From Parachlamydiales bacterium (GTDB lineage Bacteria > Chlamydiota > Chlamydiia > Chlamydiales > Rhabdochlamydiaceae), in contig PLXY01000011.1 in NCBI GenBank assembly GCA_003153295.1, positions 211,818 through 275,817 of the forward strand: DNA of 64,000 nt, read 5' to 3'. The position numbers were made by a program, and so were the translations under genes. Below are positions 9,343 through 17,313 of this stretch, in pieces; the first letter of the stretch is position 1, and every line of letters begins with the position of its first letter. The notes below the pieces were generated by a model that was given only the letters and a program-made list of their open reading frames with translations, did no database searches and had not been told where the DNA came from.

Positions 9343-10409
9343 GCAGCGGAACGAATTTTTTTACGGTATTTCATGAAGAGAAGTGTAAAGCCAATCATAT
9401 TGAGCATCGAAAAGACTCCAAAGAAAAGTAAGATCTTATTGGTCTTTTTAGTGATCTTGATCAACCTCTCACGGACGAGTTTTTCAAACTCCGATTCATT
9501 TTCAAACCACGTTCCTTGATAGAGATGGCGAGAGAAAATAGCCTGTTTATCCTCTTTAGCATTGAAATAGAAAGTGGGGAGCGCGATATCTCGGTTCCCT
9601 TCTTTATTCGCTAATTGTTTGAACGATTCTCCCATGACTAAAAAGGTGCGATGAGTGACGCGGTTGATGACAGAGTCGCGATCTTTGCCGGGATATTCAT
9701 TATCGATGCGGTCCCAGTTATCACAGAGCCAGTCCATGCACCGTTTTAAAATCGCATGTCCGGGTCTTGAACCGATGATGTTATTGGTGGGAAGCACGGA
9801 AGAACTGAGCGAGGTTTTGTAAGGCAGTTCCATACCGCAAAAGAAATCAAATCCTTTATTCAGCGCATCGAAAGGCTGGACGCATTTGACATCGTGATCC
9901 GCATAGACGCCGCCTTCTTGATACAAAATTTCATAACGAAGGATATCTGATTTTTCACCGTAATTATCTGATTTTTTATAGCAGTCGTAGAGCTTGAGAA
10001 ATTGGAGATCTTGAATTCTTGCCATCTGCATCTGTTTGTGAGGAAGCGGTCTATCACGGTCAGTCCAAAATTTAAATGTCCAATCGGGGTTCTTCGCGAT
10101 CCAAGTCCTGACATTTTCTACAGAGTCGCGAGGAAAAGGTTTAGGGCCTATCCAGATAAAGTGAACAATTTTAGGCACCCTGTACATCGTCGATTTCATC
10201 TGCAAGAAAGGGATATTTTTCTCATAGACCATTTTGAAAAAATTCAAGTTTTCGAAGTCTTCACGGGTTTGCACGTATTGCCATGCTGGATCTTCACGTC
10301 CCATTAAGGTTTCGAAATCGGTTTTCTCCGTTATATCTTTTTTCTTATTGCATCCCACTAAAAGAGGAAGTAGGACTAGGAGATAAACCCATTTTTTCAA
10401 AAATTTCAT
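9339..10409 (-). CDS. Lipoprotein-anchored DxD glycosyltransferase, GT32/toxin-like
   Basis: This 356-aa protein contains the sugar-transferase core of the GT32 (Och1-like) and clostridial-toxin-like group: PKIVHFIWIG at residues 79-88, NPDWTFKFWTD, then EKSDILRYEILYQEGGVYAD with a D-H-D metal-binding triad at 171-173. The N-terminus is a lipoprotein signal with lipobox L-V-G-C (Cys20), and a hydrophobic segment lies near the C-terminus (about residues 325-345). It is paralogous to the upstream gene and overlaps it by ATGA. An enzyme that normally uses a cytosolic sugar nucleotide but bears an export signal is unusual. The donor and acceptor are unknown. A role as a host-directed effector is a possibility, not shown. 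Confidence 0.85.
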   Translation of the reverse strand: MKFLKKWVYLLVLLPLLVGCNKKKDITEKTDFETLMGREDPAWQYVQTREDFENLNFFKMVYEKNIPFLQMKSTMYRVPKIVHFIWIGPKPFPRDSVENVRTWIAKNPDWTFKFWTDRDRPLPHKQMQMARIQDLQFLKLYDCYKKSDNYGEKSDILRYEILYQEGGVYADHDVKCVQPFDALNKGFDFFCGMELPYKTSLSSSVLPTNNIIGSRPGHAILKRCMDWLCDNWDRIDNEYPGKDRDSVINRVTHRTFLVMGESFKQLANKEGNRDIALPTFYFNAKEDKQAIFSRHLYQGTWFENESEFEKLVRERLIKITKKTNKILLFFGVFSMLNMIGFTLLFMKYRKKIRSAA

Positions 10410-11470
10410 ATTATCCTCATTTTCTTGGTAAAGATTATCCCAAATGCTATTAGAAGCAAATTAAAAGATAAGAAAGAACCGACAATCACTAATGTCTTCT
10501 TTAGTTTTTTGTCGAGTTTGTTAAGTGTTTTCTGAATTCCTTTCTCAAAATCAACATCCTTATTATCTACTTTTGCCCAGCTATTAGCAAAAAAATGTTG
10601 CGAATAGAGAGGTTTAATACCGGGTTTTGCAAAGAAATAGGCGGCCGGTAGAACGATATCGGCATTGCCCGGTAGATCCAATTTTTTTTGAATGGCATGC
10701 GTCAGGGCGATATAAGTCCGCTCCATGACAATCTGGGTTTTGGAATAGCCATCTGTTCCTGGATATTTTTTAGCGAGATCTTCCCATCTTTGGTCTATGA
10801 GATCGATCACTTCCTTCACAACCGGATGCCCAGGACGGGATCCGATCACACCATTTCCTGCTGTGATATTGAGGCCTACAACAAGCGGATGGGGAGCTTC
10901 AAGTCCGCAGTAAAAATCATAAGCGCCATGCATCCCTTCGAATGGCTGGAGGCAATTGGCATCATGATCGACATAGACTCCGCCTTGATTATAGAGAATT
11001 TCAAACCTCAACACATCAGATTTCTCCCCCCAATTCTCCGAAGTTTGATAGCAGCGGCCTAAGCTTGGAAACGGATATTCTTTCATCAAAATGATTTCCA
11101 TTCCCTGGCAAGGAGGATCACGCGGACGATCGGTCCAAAATTTAAATGTCCAATCGGGATTTTGGGCCATCCATGTGCGGACATTATGGACTGATTCTCT
11201 GGGAAATGGACGGGGGCCCAGCCAAATAAAATGTACAATTTTAGGTATTTTTACATCAGCGGCTTTAAGGTGTCTTAACCCTTTTTGACGGTCATACAGC
11301 TGTTTATAGCGATTTAAGGCGTCGACATCGACCTTTTGTCCGACATGCGTCCAATGACGGCTATTTTTACCCATCAATTGATCGAAATCATCTTTCTTCG
11401 AATCAGAAAATAAAAAAGAGGCGCATAAGAAAAATACAATAAATAATTTATTCATCATGGCGTGTGACAA
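10406..11470 (-). CDS. Exported DxD glycosyltransferase, GT32/toxin-like, paralogue of next gene
   Basis: This protein of about 354 aa has a signal peptide or N-terminal anchor (NKLFIVFFLCASFLFSDS), the core motif PKIVHFIWLGPRPFP (residues 76-90) and EKSDVLRFEILYNQGGVYVD with a D-H-D triad at 168-170. A hydrophobic C-terminal helix is near 322-346. The start is uncertain. A TTG at 11470 has a GGAAGG-type site a few bases upstream, while ATG codons at 11458 and 11455 give a cleaner signal peptide and shorten the overlap with the upstream gene to 8-11 bases. Its 3' end overlaps the paralogue by four bases (ATGA). Sequence identity between the two is highest around the sugar-nucleotide site. Confidence 0.85.
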   Translation of the reverse strand: MSHAMMNKLFIVFFLCASFLFSDSKKDDFDQLMGKNSRHWTHVGQKVDVDALNRYKQLYDRQKGLRHLKAADVKIPKIVHFIWLGPRPFPRESVHNVRTWMAQNPDWTFKFWTDRPRDPPCQGMEIILMKEYPFPSLGRCYQTSENWGEKSDVLRFEILYNQGGVYVDHDANCLQPFEGMHGAYDFYCGLEAPHPLVVGLNITAGNGVIGSRPGHPVVKEVIDLIDQRWEDLAKKYPGTDGYSKTQIVMERTYIALTHAIQKKLDLPGNADIVLPAAYFFAKPGIKPLYSQHFFANSWAKVDNKDVDFEKGIQKTLNKLDKKLKKTLVIVGSFLSFNLLLIAFGIIFTKKMRII

Positions 11471-12743
11471 GGGTCACCTTCCCCTCTATATGAGGAGACC
11501 GATGGATAATGTTGGAAAAAGAATTGATATCGATTTTAAGACCTGCCTCAAATTTTTCTAATAGCTCTTGAGTTGTATAACTTTGCATCTGGCGATTGTA
11601 CCAAATGTTGGATTCATTGACCATATTCAAGGGAAGGTTCACAACCTTAGACTCTTCAAAATAAAGGCCCATTTTATTAAAGCGGGCTTTTAATGCCCAC
11701 TCCGATTCTAAAAGATTAGGATTGCGATAATCAATTTTTCGCAAAACTTGCTCAATATCAGATTTTTTATAAAGAGACATATCCACGCTGCACGGATATT
11801 TCCAATCTAGATCTCCTTGTTTGAACTGCCAGGCAAAAACACCATCATCAACTTCCCAGGAAGGAGGGATTTTTTGAAAAGAGTTTGTCATATAGCAATG
11901 GTCGATATGTTTGCCCAATCTCAAGAAACAACCAAAACTTTGAGTTTTTTCTAAAACCTCCACACAACGTCCCACGTTGACTTCGGTTTTCACAATGATA
12001 TCATCGACGGCAAGCATTAGGTAAGGCGAGGGGCTTTGGAAGGCCGCCTTCAGAAAAAGCGGCTTAAAATCTTGGGCTGGGTTTGAGCCTTGCTGTAAAA
12101 ATCGTACGTGTTTGAACTGTTGTTGAACCTTCTCATATCCTCGTCGATAATTGTCGTTTGAACTCCGATAAATCGCATAAACAGAACTAAGGCCTTTCAC
12201 ATGCTTTTCCATCGATTCCAAAAAAGCATACAGTTGTAGAGGACGGTCAAAAGAAAAGACCACCAAGTCTGCTTCTTTGACTAGCAAAGGCTGTTTTTCA
12301 ATTTTAGACGCAGGCTGATAAGGATGGCGACGGTCTTGTTCGGCAATAAAACCCGACTTGTCTTGCACAGAAACGGCATGGGATCCTGAGAGCTCAACGA
12401 GTGAAGTCAGCATCTTTCCTGTAAAAACATCTTCGAGCTTCACCTGTTTAAAGAGTCCCGCATAAAACGACACCGTCCCCTCTGCATCAGGAAGCGTCAT
12501 CCAAACTTTAGGATTTTGATAGATGGAATCCAGCCTTTCACTCATTTCCTGAGAAGAGTTAGATAAAACCACAATATCTCGATCTGCGGCTTCATGGATT
12601 TGCCGATACAGCTTTTCAGAGGGGGTTGAAGAGGGAAGTGCAACAAAATGTTTAGGTCCATAAACAGGCTTTTCCCTCTGCATCCAAAAAAATCCAGACA
12701 CGCTTAAGAGTAGAAAAAAACCGATTAAAATAAATTTCTTCAA
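11448..12743 (-). CDS. Membrane-anchored GT-A-like protein, probable glycosyltransferase
   Basis: This 431-aa protein starts with a hydrophobic anchor or uncleaved signal (residues 4-20, ILIGFFLLLSVSGFFWM). The central part looks like a nucleotide-diphospho-sugar transferase fold: ADLVVFSFDRPLQLYAFLESM at 158-178, then YLMLAVDDIIV with a V-D-D at 246-248 in the place of a DxD motif. A basic, aromatic C-terminal half follows. I cannot assign it to a named GT family. It overlaps both neighbours in the operon (four bases with the GT6-like gene, 8-23 bases with the next), so it is very likely co-translated with them and acts in the same process. Confidence 0.75.
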   Translation of the reverse strand: MKKFILIGFFLLLSVSGFFWMQREKPVYGPKHFVALPSSTPSEKLYRQIHEAADRDIVVLSNSSQEMSERLDSIYQNPKVWMTLPDAEGTVSFYAGLFKQVKLEDVFTGKMLTSLVELSGSHAVSVQDKSGFIAEQDRRHPYQPASKIEKQPLLVKEADLVVFSFDRPLQLYAFLESMEKHVKGLSSVYAIYRSSNDNYRRGYEKVQQQFKHVRFLQQGSNPAQDFKPLFLKAAFQSPSPYLMLAVDDIIVKTEVNVGRCVEVLEKTQSFGCFLRLGKHIDHCYMTNSFQKIPPSWEVDDGVFAWQFKQGDLDWKYPCSVDMSLYKKSDIEQVLRKIDYRNPNLLESEWALKARFNKMGLYFEESKVVNLPLNMVNESNIWYNRQMQSYTTQELLEKFEAGLKIDINSFSNIIHRSPHIEGKVTLVTRHDE

Positions 12744-13501
12744 GGGAGGAGATCCTGATGAGGGCTTTTACACGATGCGACTAATTTTTTTGGAAACTCC
12801 AACTGCCAATCTTCGGGATAACAGTAAGAGGGATTTAAGACCCGGGTTGGGGGATGATCAATAAAATAACGATTGAGATAGCTTTGATCATGCCACCTGC
12901 AAATAAATTTATTTGCCAAATCGGCATCGACCTGTTCTTTGATTTCTTTCAGCAATTTTAAAAATTCATCTTTACTGCCGCCAAACAGAGAACTTGAAAA
13001 ATAATCTTTTCCTTCATGGGGAGCCACATAAGCTGAAGAGATTTTTTTATTCTCATAATCGCCTCTTTTTCTTAGAAAAGCAGGGTGCTGCGTTGCGACT
13101 AAGTCGGATAAAACTTCTTCTCCCACAGGGGCAACGAAGACTCTATCTGCATCAATTGCAAAGATATAGTCCATTTTTTCATAAAGCGCCGCATGATCGT
13201 CGTAAACATGGAAACGCTTTAAGGCGTCGTAAGGCCATCCTAAACTTTTTTGTTTTACCCTCACAACATCAGGCGCCTCTTTTACTTGCGTTCCATCGGT
13301 GAAAACAAAATACTTTACATCATGATTAGAACAGAAAAAACGGCGGCCCGATTCAATCAACGTACAGGCTTCTGTATCGTAAGATCCCGTTGCCATGATA
13401 CAAACACCGATTTTAAGGCGCGGACTTTCTTCAACTTTTTTTTCGGAATTTCCTAGAAGCGGAGAAAATATCAGAACCAAAAAAGATAAAAATCGATTCA
13501 T
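12740..13501 (-). CDS. GT6 family glycosyltransferase with signal peptide (ABO / alpha-1,3-galactosyltransferase-like)
   Basis: This 253-aa protein matches family GT6, which contains the human ABO transferases and alpha-1,3-galactosyltransferase. Visible hallmarks are KYFVFTDG at 63-70, a D-A-D metal-binding triad at 117-119 within AIDADRVF, SSAYVAPHEG, LFGGSKDEF at 172-180, and WHDQSYLNRYF at 203-213 followed by PTRVLNPSYCYP. Several bacterial GT6 enzymes have NxN instead of DxD; this one keeps the vertebrate-like acidic form. The N-terminus (residues 1-18) is a probable Sec signal peptide. It is the first gene of the overlapping minus-strand operon. The family transfers Gal or GalNAc in alpha-1,3 linkage; donor and acceptor here are unknown. 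Confidence 0.88.
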   Translation of the reverse strand: MNRFLSFLVLIFSPLLGNSEKKVEESPRLKIGVCIMATGSYDTEACTLIESGRRFFCSNHDVKYFVFTDGTQVKEAPDVVRVKQKSLGWPYDALKRFHVYDDHAALYEKMDYIFAIDADRVFVAPVGEEVLSDLVATQHPAFLRKRGDYENKKISSAYVAPHEGKDYFSSSLFGGSKDEFLKLLKEIKEQVDADLANKFICRWHDQSYLNRYFIDHPPTRVLNPSYCYPEDWQLEFPKKLVASCKSPHQDLLP

Positions 13502-13570
13502 TATGAACCTTAGTAGATGATAAAGGCTACACCCCTCAAGATTTTCTTTCTACACAAAACCAGCCATTAA

Positions 13571-13576
13571 TATAAT
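13571..13576 (+). promoter_or_regulatory. Candidate -10 box for topA
   Basis: A perfect TATAAT lies 60 bp upstream of the topA ATG. The hexamer 17 bp further upstream (TTCTAC) is a poor -35, so this is only a candidate. The same 134-bp gap must also hold the promoter of the divergent glycosyltransferase operon. Confidence 0.3.
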
Positions 13577-13635
13577 GTTGCCTTGCGGGAAATTACCATT
13601 TAATGATATCAACCAATAACTTATTGTCTTGAAAG

Positions 13636-16149
13636 ATGAAAAAAGCACTCGTTATTGTTGAGTCCCCCGCAAAAATTAAAACCCTAAAAAAAATTTTAGG
13701 GCCTAATTATTCTGTTGAATCCTCCATTGGGCATATCCGTGATCTGCCTAAAAAAGGCTTTGGCATCGACATCAAAAATGATTTTGAGCCTGAATATGCT
13801 GTGCTCGATGAAAAGAAAGACGTCATCGCCAAACTTAAGAAAGCCGCCAAAGAAGCTGAAATCGTCTATCTCTCTCCTGACCCTGACCGCGAAGGAGAAG
13901 CGATCGCCTGGCATATCCTTTCCATTCTTCCCCCTAAAACAAAAGCCAAGCGTGTTACTTTTAACTCGATCACCAAAGAAGCTGTTCTAGAAGCCCTTAA
14001 ACATCCCCGCGATATTGATCAAGCCCTCGTCGATGCCCAGCAGGCCCGCCGGATGCTGGACCGGATTGTCGGCTATAAAATTTCTCCTATTCTGACAAGA
14101 CGAGTTCAAGGCGGCCGCGACGGAGGCCTTTCTGCAGGCCGTGTTCAATCTGTCGCCCTCAAACTCGTCGTCGACCGTGAAGTGGAAATTGAAGCGTTTA
14201 AACCAGTAGAGTACTGGAATATTTTCTCTGATTTCTTATCCAAAAAAGGTGAGCAGCCCTTTAATGCGACTCTCTTTTCCGTGAATGGGAAAAAAATAGA
14301 AAAAGAGCTTATCGAAGGAAAAGACGTCTTTTTAATCCCGAATGAAAAGACTGCAAATGAGCTGGTCAAAAAACTGAAGGCTGCTACTTTCAAAGTCGCT
14401 TCTGTCGAGAAAAAAGAAAAAAAACGGAATCCTGTCGCTCCGTTCATAACTTCCACGCTTCAACAGGAAGCCAGCCGCCATTTTGGATTTTCCGCTACCC
14501 GCACCATGAACATCGCCCAAACCCTCTACGAAGGGGTCGAAATAGGTCCGGAAGGCGCTGAAGGTCTTATCACCTATATGCGTACTGACTCCGTTAGGAT
14601 TGTTCCTGAAGTCATCCAAGCAGTTCGAACCCATATCGCAAAAAACTATGGAAAAGAATACGTACCAGAAACGCCGCGCATGTATGCAACTAAGAAAAGC
14701 GCCCAAGATGCCCACGAAGCTATCCGGCCTACCAATCTTCAGTATACTCCTGAGAAAATTCAAAAACACCTGACGCCTGATCAATTCAAACTCTACATGC
14801 TCATATGGCGCCGTTTTGTCGCATCTCAAATGAACCCTGCAGTCTACGATACGATTTCTTGCGATATCGAAACGAATAACAATCTCATGCTCCGAGCGAC
14901 GGGTTCCGCGATCAAATTTTCTGGTTTCTTGGCCGTTTACGAAGAAAAACAAGATCGAAGCTCCGATGCAGAGAAAAAAGATGAAGACCGGCTCCTTCCT
15001 CCCTTGACTGTAGGACAAAGTCTTCAATCTCTGAGCATCACGCCTGAGCAGTCATTCACAAAACCCCCTCCACGCTATACAGAAGCTTCTCTCGTGAAAG
15101 AACTGGAGAGACTGGGCATTGGTCGTCCTTCCACCTATGTCTCCATCATGCAGAAGATTCAAAGCCGTGATTATACCATCAAAGATAAAGGGGCCCTCAA
15201 ACCAACCGAGCTTGGACGTGTCATTGCCAAAATGCTAGAAGACAATTTCAAGCTCATCATGGACGTCACTTTTACAGCGACCATGGAAGATACACTTGAA
15301 GCAGTCGCGGAAAACAAAATTCCTTGGAAAAATCTTATTTCTGAATTCTGGAAAGAATTCATCCCTACTGTTGAAAATGCAGAGAAGGATGCCTTTGTAC
15401 CTAAGGTATTAACTGATATCGTTTGCCCCAAATGCAGCCACAAAGTCCAAAAGATCTGGTCGCGCAATAAATATTTCTACGGCTGTTCTAACTACCCTGA
15501 TTGCGATTACACAGCTCCCATTGAATCCTTCGAGTTTAAAAAAGAAGACTATGCTGATGATTTCGACTGGGATCAGGTCTGCCCTAAAGACAAAGCTCTG
15601 ATGAAACTGCGTTTCGGACGGTTTGGCGCCTTTCTAGGCTGCACTAACTATCCCAAGTGCAAAGGGATTGTCAATATCCCCAAAAAAGGGGATCCATGGG
15701 AAGCAGAGATGCCTTCCTGCGTGGCCATCGGCTGCAATGGCAAGATATCTCCCCGTCGTTCCCGCTTTGGTAAAACTTTTTATTCCTGCTCCAACTATCC
15801 CGATTGCGATATCATCGTCAATTCTCTCGATGACCTCGAAACAAAATATGTGAACCATCCTAAGACCCCTTATGTTAAAAAAGCCAAAGGTGCTGGAGGC
15901 AAAAAGGGCGGCCGGTTCTCTTCTCAAATGACGCTTTCTTCTGAATTGAAAGCCGTCGTTGGAGAGGAAAAGCTCTCTCGCGGAGAAGTCACCAAAAAGC
16001 TTTGGGAATACATTAAGAAGCACAAGCTTCAAGACCCTAAAAATAAACGGCGCATCCTTCCCGATGCAAAGCTAGCCAAGGTTTTTGGCTCCAAATCAGG
16101 CGTCGATATGATGCAACTGGCTGGATTGATCAACAAACATTTCGTCTAA
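13636..16149 (+). CDS. topA: DNA topoisomerase I with C-terminal SWIB domain
   Basis: This type IA topoisomerase relaxes negative supercoils. It has 837 aa: a TOPRIM domain (VIVESPAKIKTLKK near residue 7 and SPDPDREGEAIAWH near residue 80), the active-site tyrosine in GLITYMRTDS near residue 315, and three C-terminal four-cysteine zinc modules (CPKCSHK, CPKDKAL and CVAIGCNG, each followed by a C-S/T-N-Y-P-x-C repeat). The last 75 or so residues (LSSELKAVVGEEKLSRGEV onward) form a SWIB/MDM2-like domain. The TopA-SWIB fusion is a known chlamydial trait and is a main reason for the taxonomic call. A small convergent methyltransferase gene begins at the very next base. Confidence 0.97.
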   Translation: MKKALVIVESPAKIKTLKKILGPNYSVESSIGHIRDLPKKGFGIDIKNDFEPEYAVLDEKKDVIAKLKKAAKEAEIVYLSPDPDREGEAIAWHILSILPPKTKAKRVTFNSITKEAVLEALKHPRDIDQALVDAQQARRMLDRIVGYKISPILTRRVQGGRDGGLSAGRVQSVALKLVVDREVEIEAFKPVEYWNIFSDFLSKKGEQPFNATLFSVNGKKIEKELIEGKDVFLIPNEKTANELVKKLKAATFKVASVEKKEKKRNPVAPFITSTLQQEASRHFGFSATRTMNIAQTLYEGVEIGPEGAEGLITYMRTDSVRIVPEVIQAVRTHIAKNYGKEYVPETPRMYATKKSAQDAHEAIRPTNLQYTPEKIQKHLTPDQFKLYMLIWRRFVASQMNPAVYDTISCDIETNNNLMLRATGSAIKFSGFLAVYEEKQDRSSDAEKKDEDRLLPPLTVGQSLQSLSITPEQSFTKPPPRYTEASLVKELERLGIGRPSTYVSIMQKIQSRDYTIKDKGALKPTELGRVIAKMLEDNFKLIMDVTFTATMEDTLEAVAENKIPWKNLISEFWKEFIPTVENAEKDAFVPKVLTDIVCPKCSHKVQKIWSRNKYFYGCSNYPDCDYTAPIESFEFKKEDYADDFDWDQVCPKDKALMKLRFGRFGAFLGCTNYPKCKGIVNIPKKGDPWEAEMPSCVAIGCNGKISPRRSRFGKTFYSCSNYPDCDIIVNSLDDLETKYVNHPKTPYVKKAKGAGGKKGGRFSSQMTLSSELKAVVGEEKLSRGEVTKKLWEYIKKHKLQDPKNKRRILPDAKLAKVFGSKSGVDMMQLAGLINKHFV

Positions 16150-16875
16150 CTATCTTTTAATAATGATAGCGACGCTGTCATAAAAATGAATCGACTCGAT
16201 TTGAGTCCTGTAGAGATTTAGATCTTTTTTAATAGAGGGATCTATATTGAGATGGCTTGCACAACCTGTGCGAACTCCGACGAAGTTCACTTCATCAATC
16301 AGCATTTTTAAGAAATTAATGGTAGTTTTTGGATGCGAACCGCCTCCAAAGGCTTCCCAATAAGAAGTATTTAAGTCTTCGATAATATATAGCCCTCCGC
16401 TTTTTACCTGCGGGAATAAATATTTGAAGCTCATGATTTGCTGCAACATGGTGTGTCCTCCATCGTCTAGGATAACATCAAAATCCCCGCCGGTTTTTTC
16501 AATGAACTTTAAAAGATCATAAGAGCTAGCTTGATCTGCTAAATGATAGTAAGACCGTTGGGAAACATATTCAACATTTTGAAGCGTGATATCGATGAAA
16601 TGAAGCTCGGCATTTTTGAAGTAATCTTCCCAAAGTTTTACGCTCTTTCCTGTATTTATTCCAATTTCGAGAAATTTAATCGGCTGCTCTTTAAATGGAG
16701 CAAAATATCGGGCATAGATTTCTGTATAATTATGATGATTGGAAGCTTTATCAGTGCCAGAAGCTAAAGCTAATCCATCAAGGTAGAGATATTCTTTTTC
16801 GTTTAATCGAGCAAATGTATGTTGAGTGAGAAAAAAATTGACACAGACTATTGAGAATAATAATTGTTTTTTCAT
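16150..16875 (-). CDS. Exported MycE/TylF-like SAM-dependent sugar O-methyltransferase
   Basis: This 241-aa protein begins with a signal peptide (LLFSIVCVNFFLTQHTFA, residues 5-22). The rest is a class I methyltransferase of the macrolide-sugar (MycE-like) type: KFLEIGINTGKSVKLW at 67-82 for SAM binding, ILDDGGH at 135-141 and GLYIIEDLNTSYW at 161-173. In MycE the equivalent DD, H and ED residues bind magnesium and catalyse transfer to a sugar hydroxyl; all are kept here. It abuts topA convergently with no gap. Export of a SAM-dependent enzyme is odd because SAM is cytoplasmic in bacteria but abundant in a host cell. Confidence 0.83.
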   Translation of the reverse strand: MKKQLLFSIVCVNFFLTQHTFARLNEKEYLYLDGLALASGTDKASNHHNYTEIYARYFAPFKEQPIKFLEIGINTGKSVKLWEDYFKNAELHFIDITLQNVEYVSQRSYYHLADQASSYDLLKFIEKTGGDFDVILDDGGHTMLQQIMSFKYLFPQVKSGGLYIIEDLNTSYWEAFGGGSHPKTTINFLKMLIDEVNFVGVRTGCASHLNIDPSIKKDLNLYRTQIESIHFYDSVAIIIKR

Positions 16876-17313
16876 GTTTTTCCAAGAGTTTGCCTAAGAA
16901 GTTTACTTAGTATCTAAAAACTCTTCAACTATTTAGAAAGAAACGGCTATAATTAAAAATTTTAGGTCGTCTGATTACGGAAAAAATTGGAGAATGCTGG
17001 GTCTTCAAAAATACGGAGCAACCAATGCTCGATATTGCCGAGGATGTTTCTGGAACGCTAAAAAAGGCTGATGCTGCTGTGATCAAGCTTGTCAATACTA
17101 TACGAAAAATGGGAGCCGCTTTATTACACAAGAGGGCAACTGCGCAGGAAAAAACGACGACAGCCCAATGAAAAAAGCAGAACCTGGAAACAGAAAAGAT
17201 CTTATAAAAAATGACCAGTTTGTATATGAGAAAGAACTCTGTGCAAAAAGCGATATATCAATTCCAATCTGTATGTCAATGCGCATTTTATACCCTCTAA
17301 CCCGAGAAAAAAT
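16876..17313. other. 438-bp gap holding a small open frame without a start
   Basis: Between the divergent genes at 16875 and 17314 there is no convincing complete gene. The only protein-like content is the open stretch at 16956-17171 listed separately. The rest is AT-rich and presumably holds the promoters of both flanking genes. Confidence 0.5.
16956..17171 (+). pseudogene. Possible gene remnant (about 70 codons, no start)
   Basis: This frame is open from the TAA at 16953 to TGA at 17169-17171. It reads as ordinary hydrophilic helical protein (EDVSGTLKKADAAVIKLVN in the middle) but has no ATG before 17023 and no ribosome binding site. I recognise no family. It may be the tail of a decayed gene, or chance coding-like sequence. 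Confidence 0.3.

Noticed and set aside
14332..15027. 231-codon open frame antisense to topA
   Set aside because: It lies inside the topA catalytic region, which is clearly the coding strand; the antisense product has low-complexity phenylalanine runs from lysine codons.
16925..17286. Two minus-strand frames in the 16876-17313 gap
   Set aside because: Composition is not protein-like, and the plus-strand reading at 16956-17171 is the better candidate for the first.
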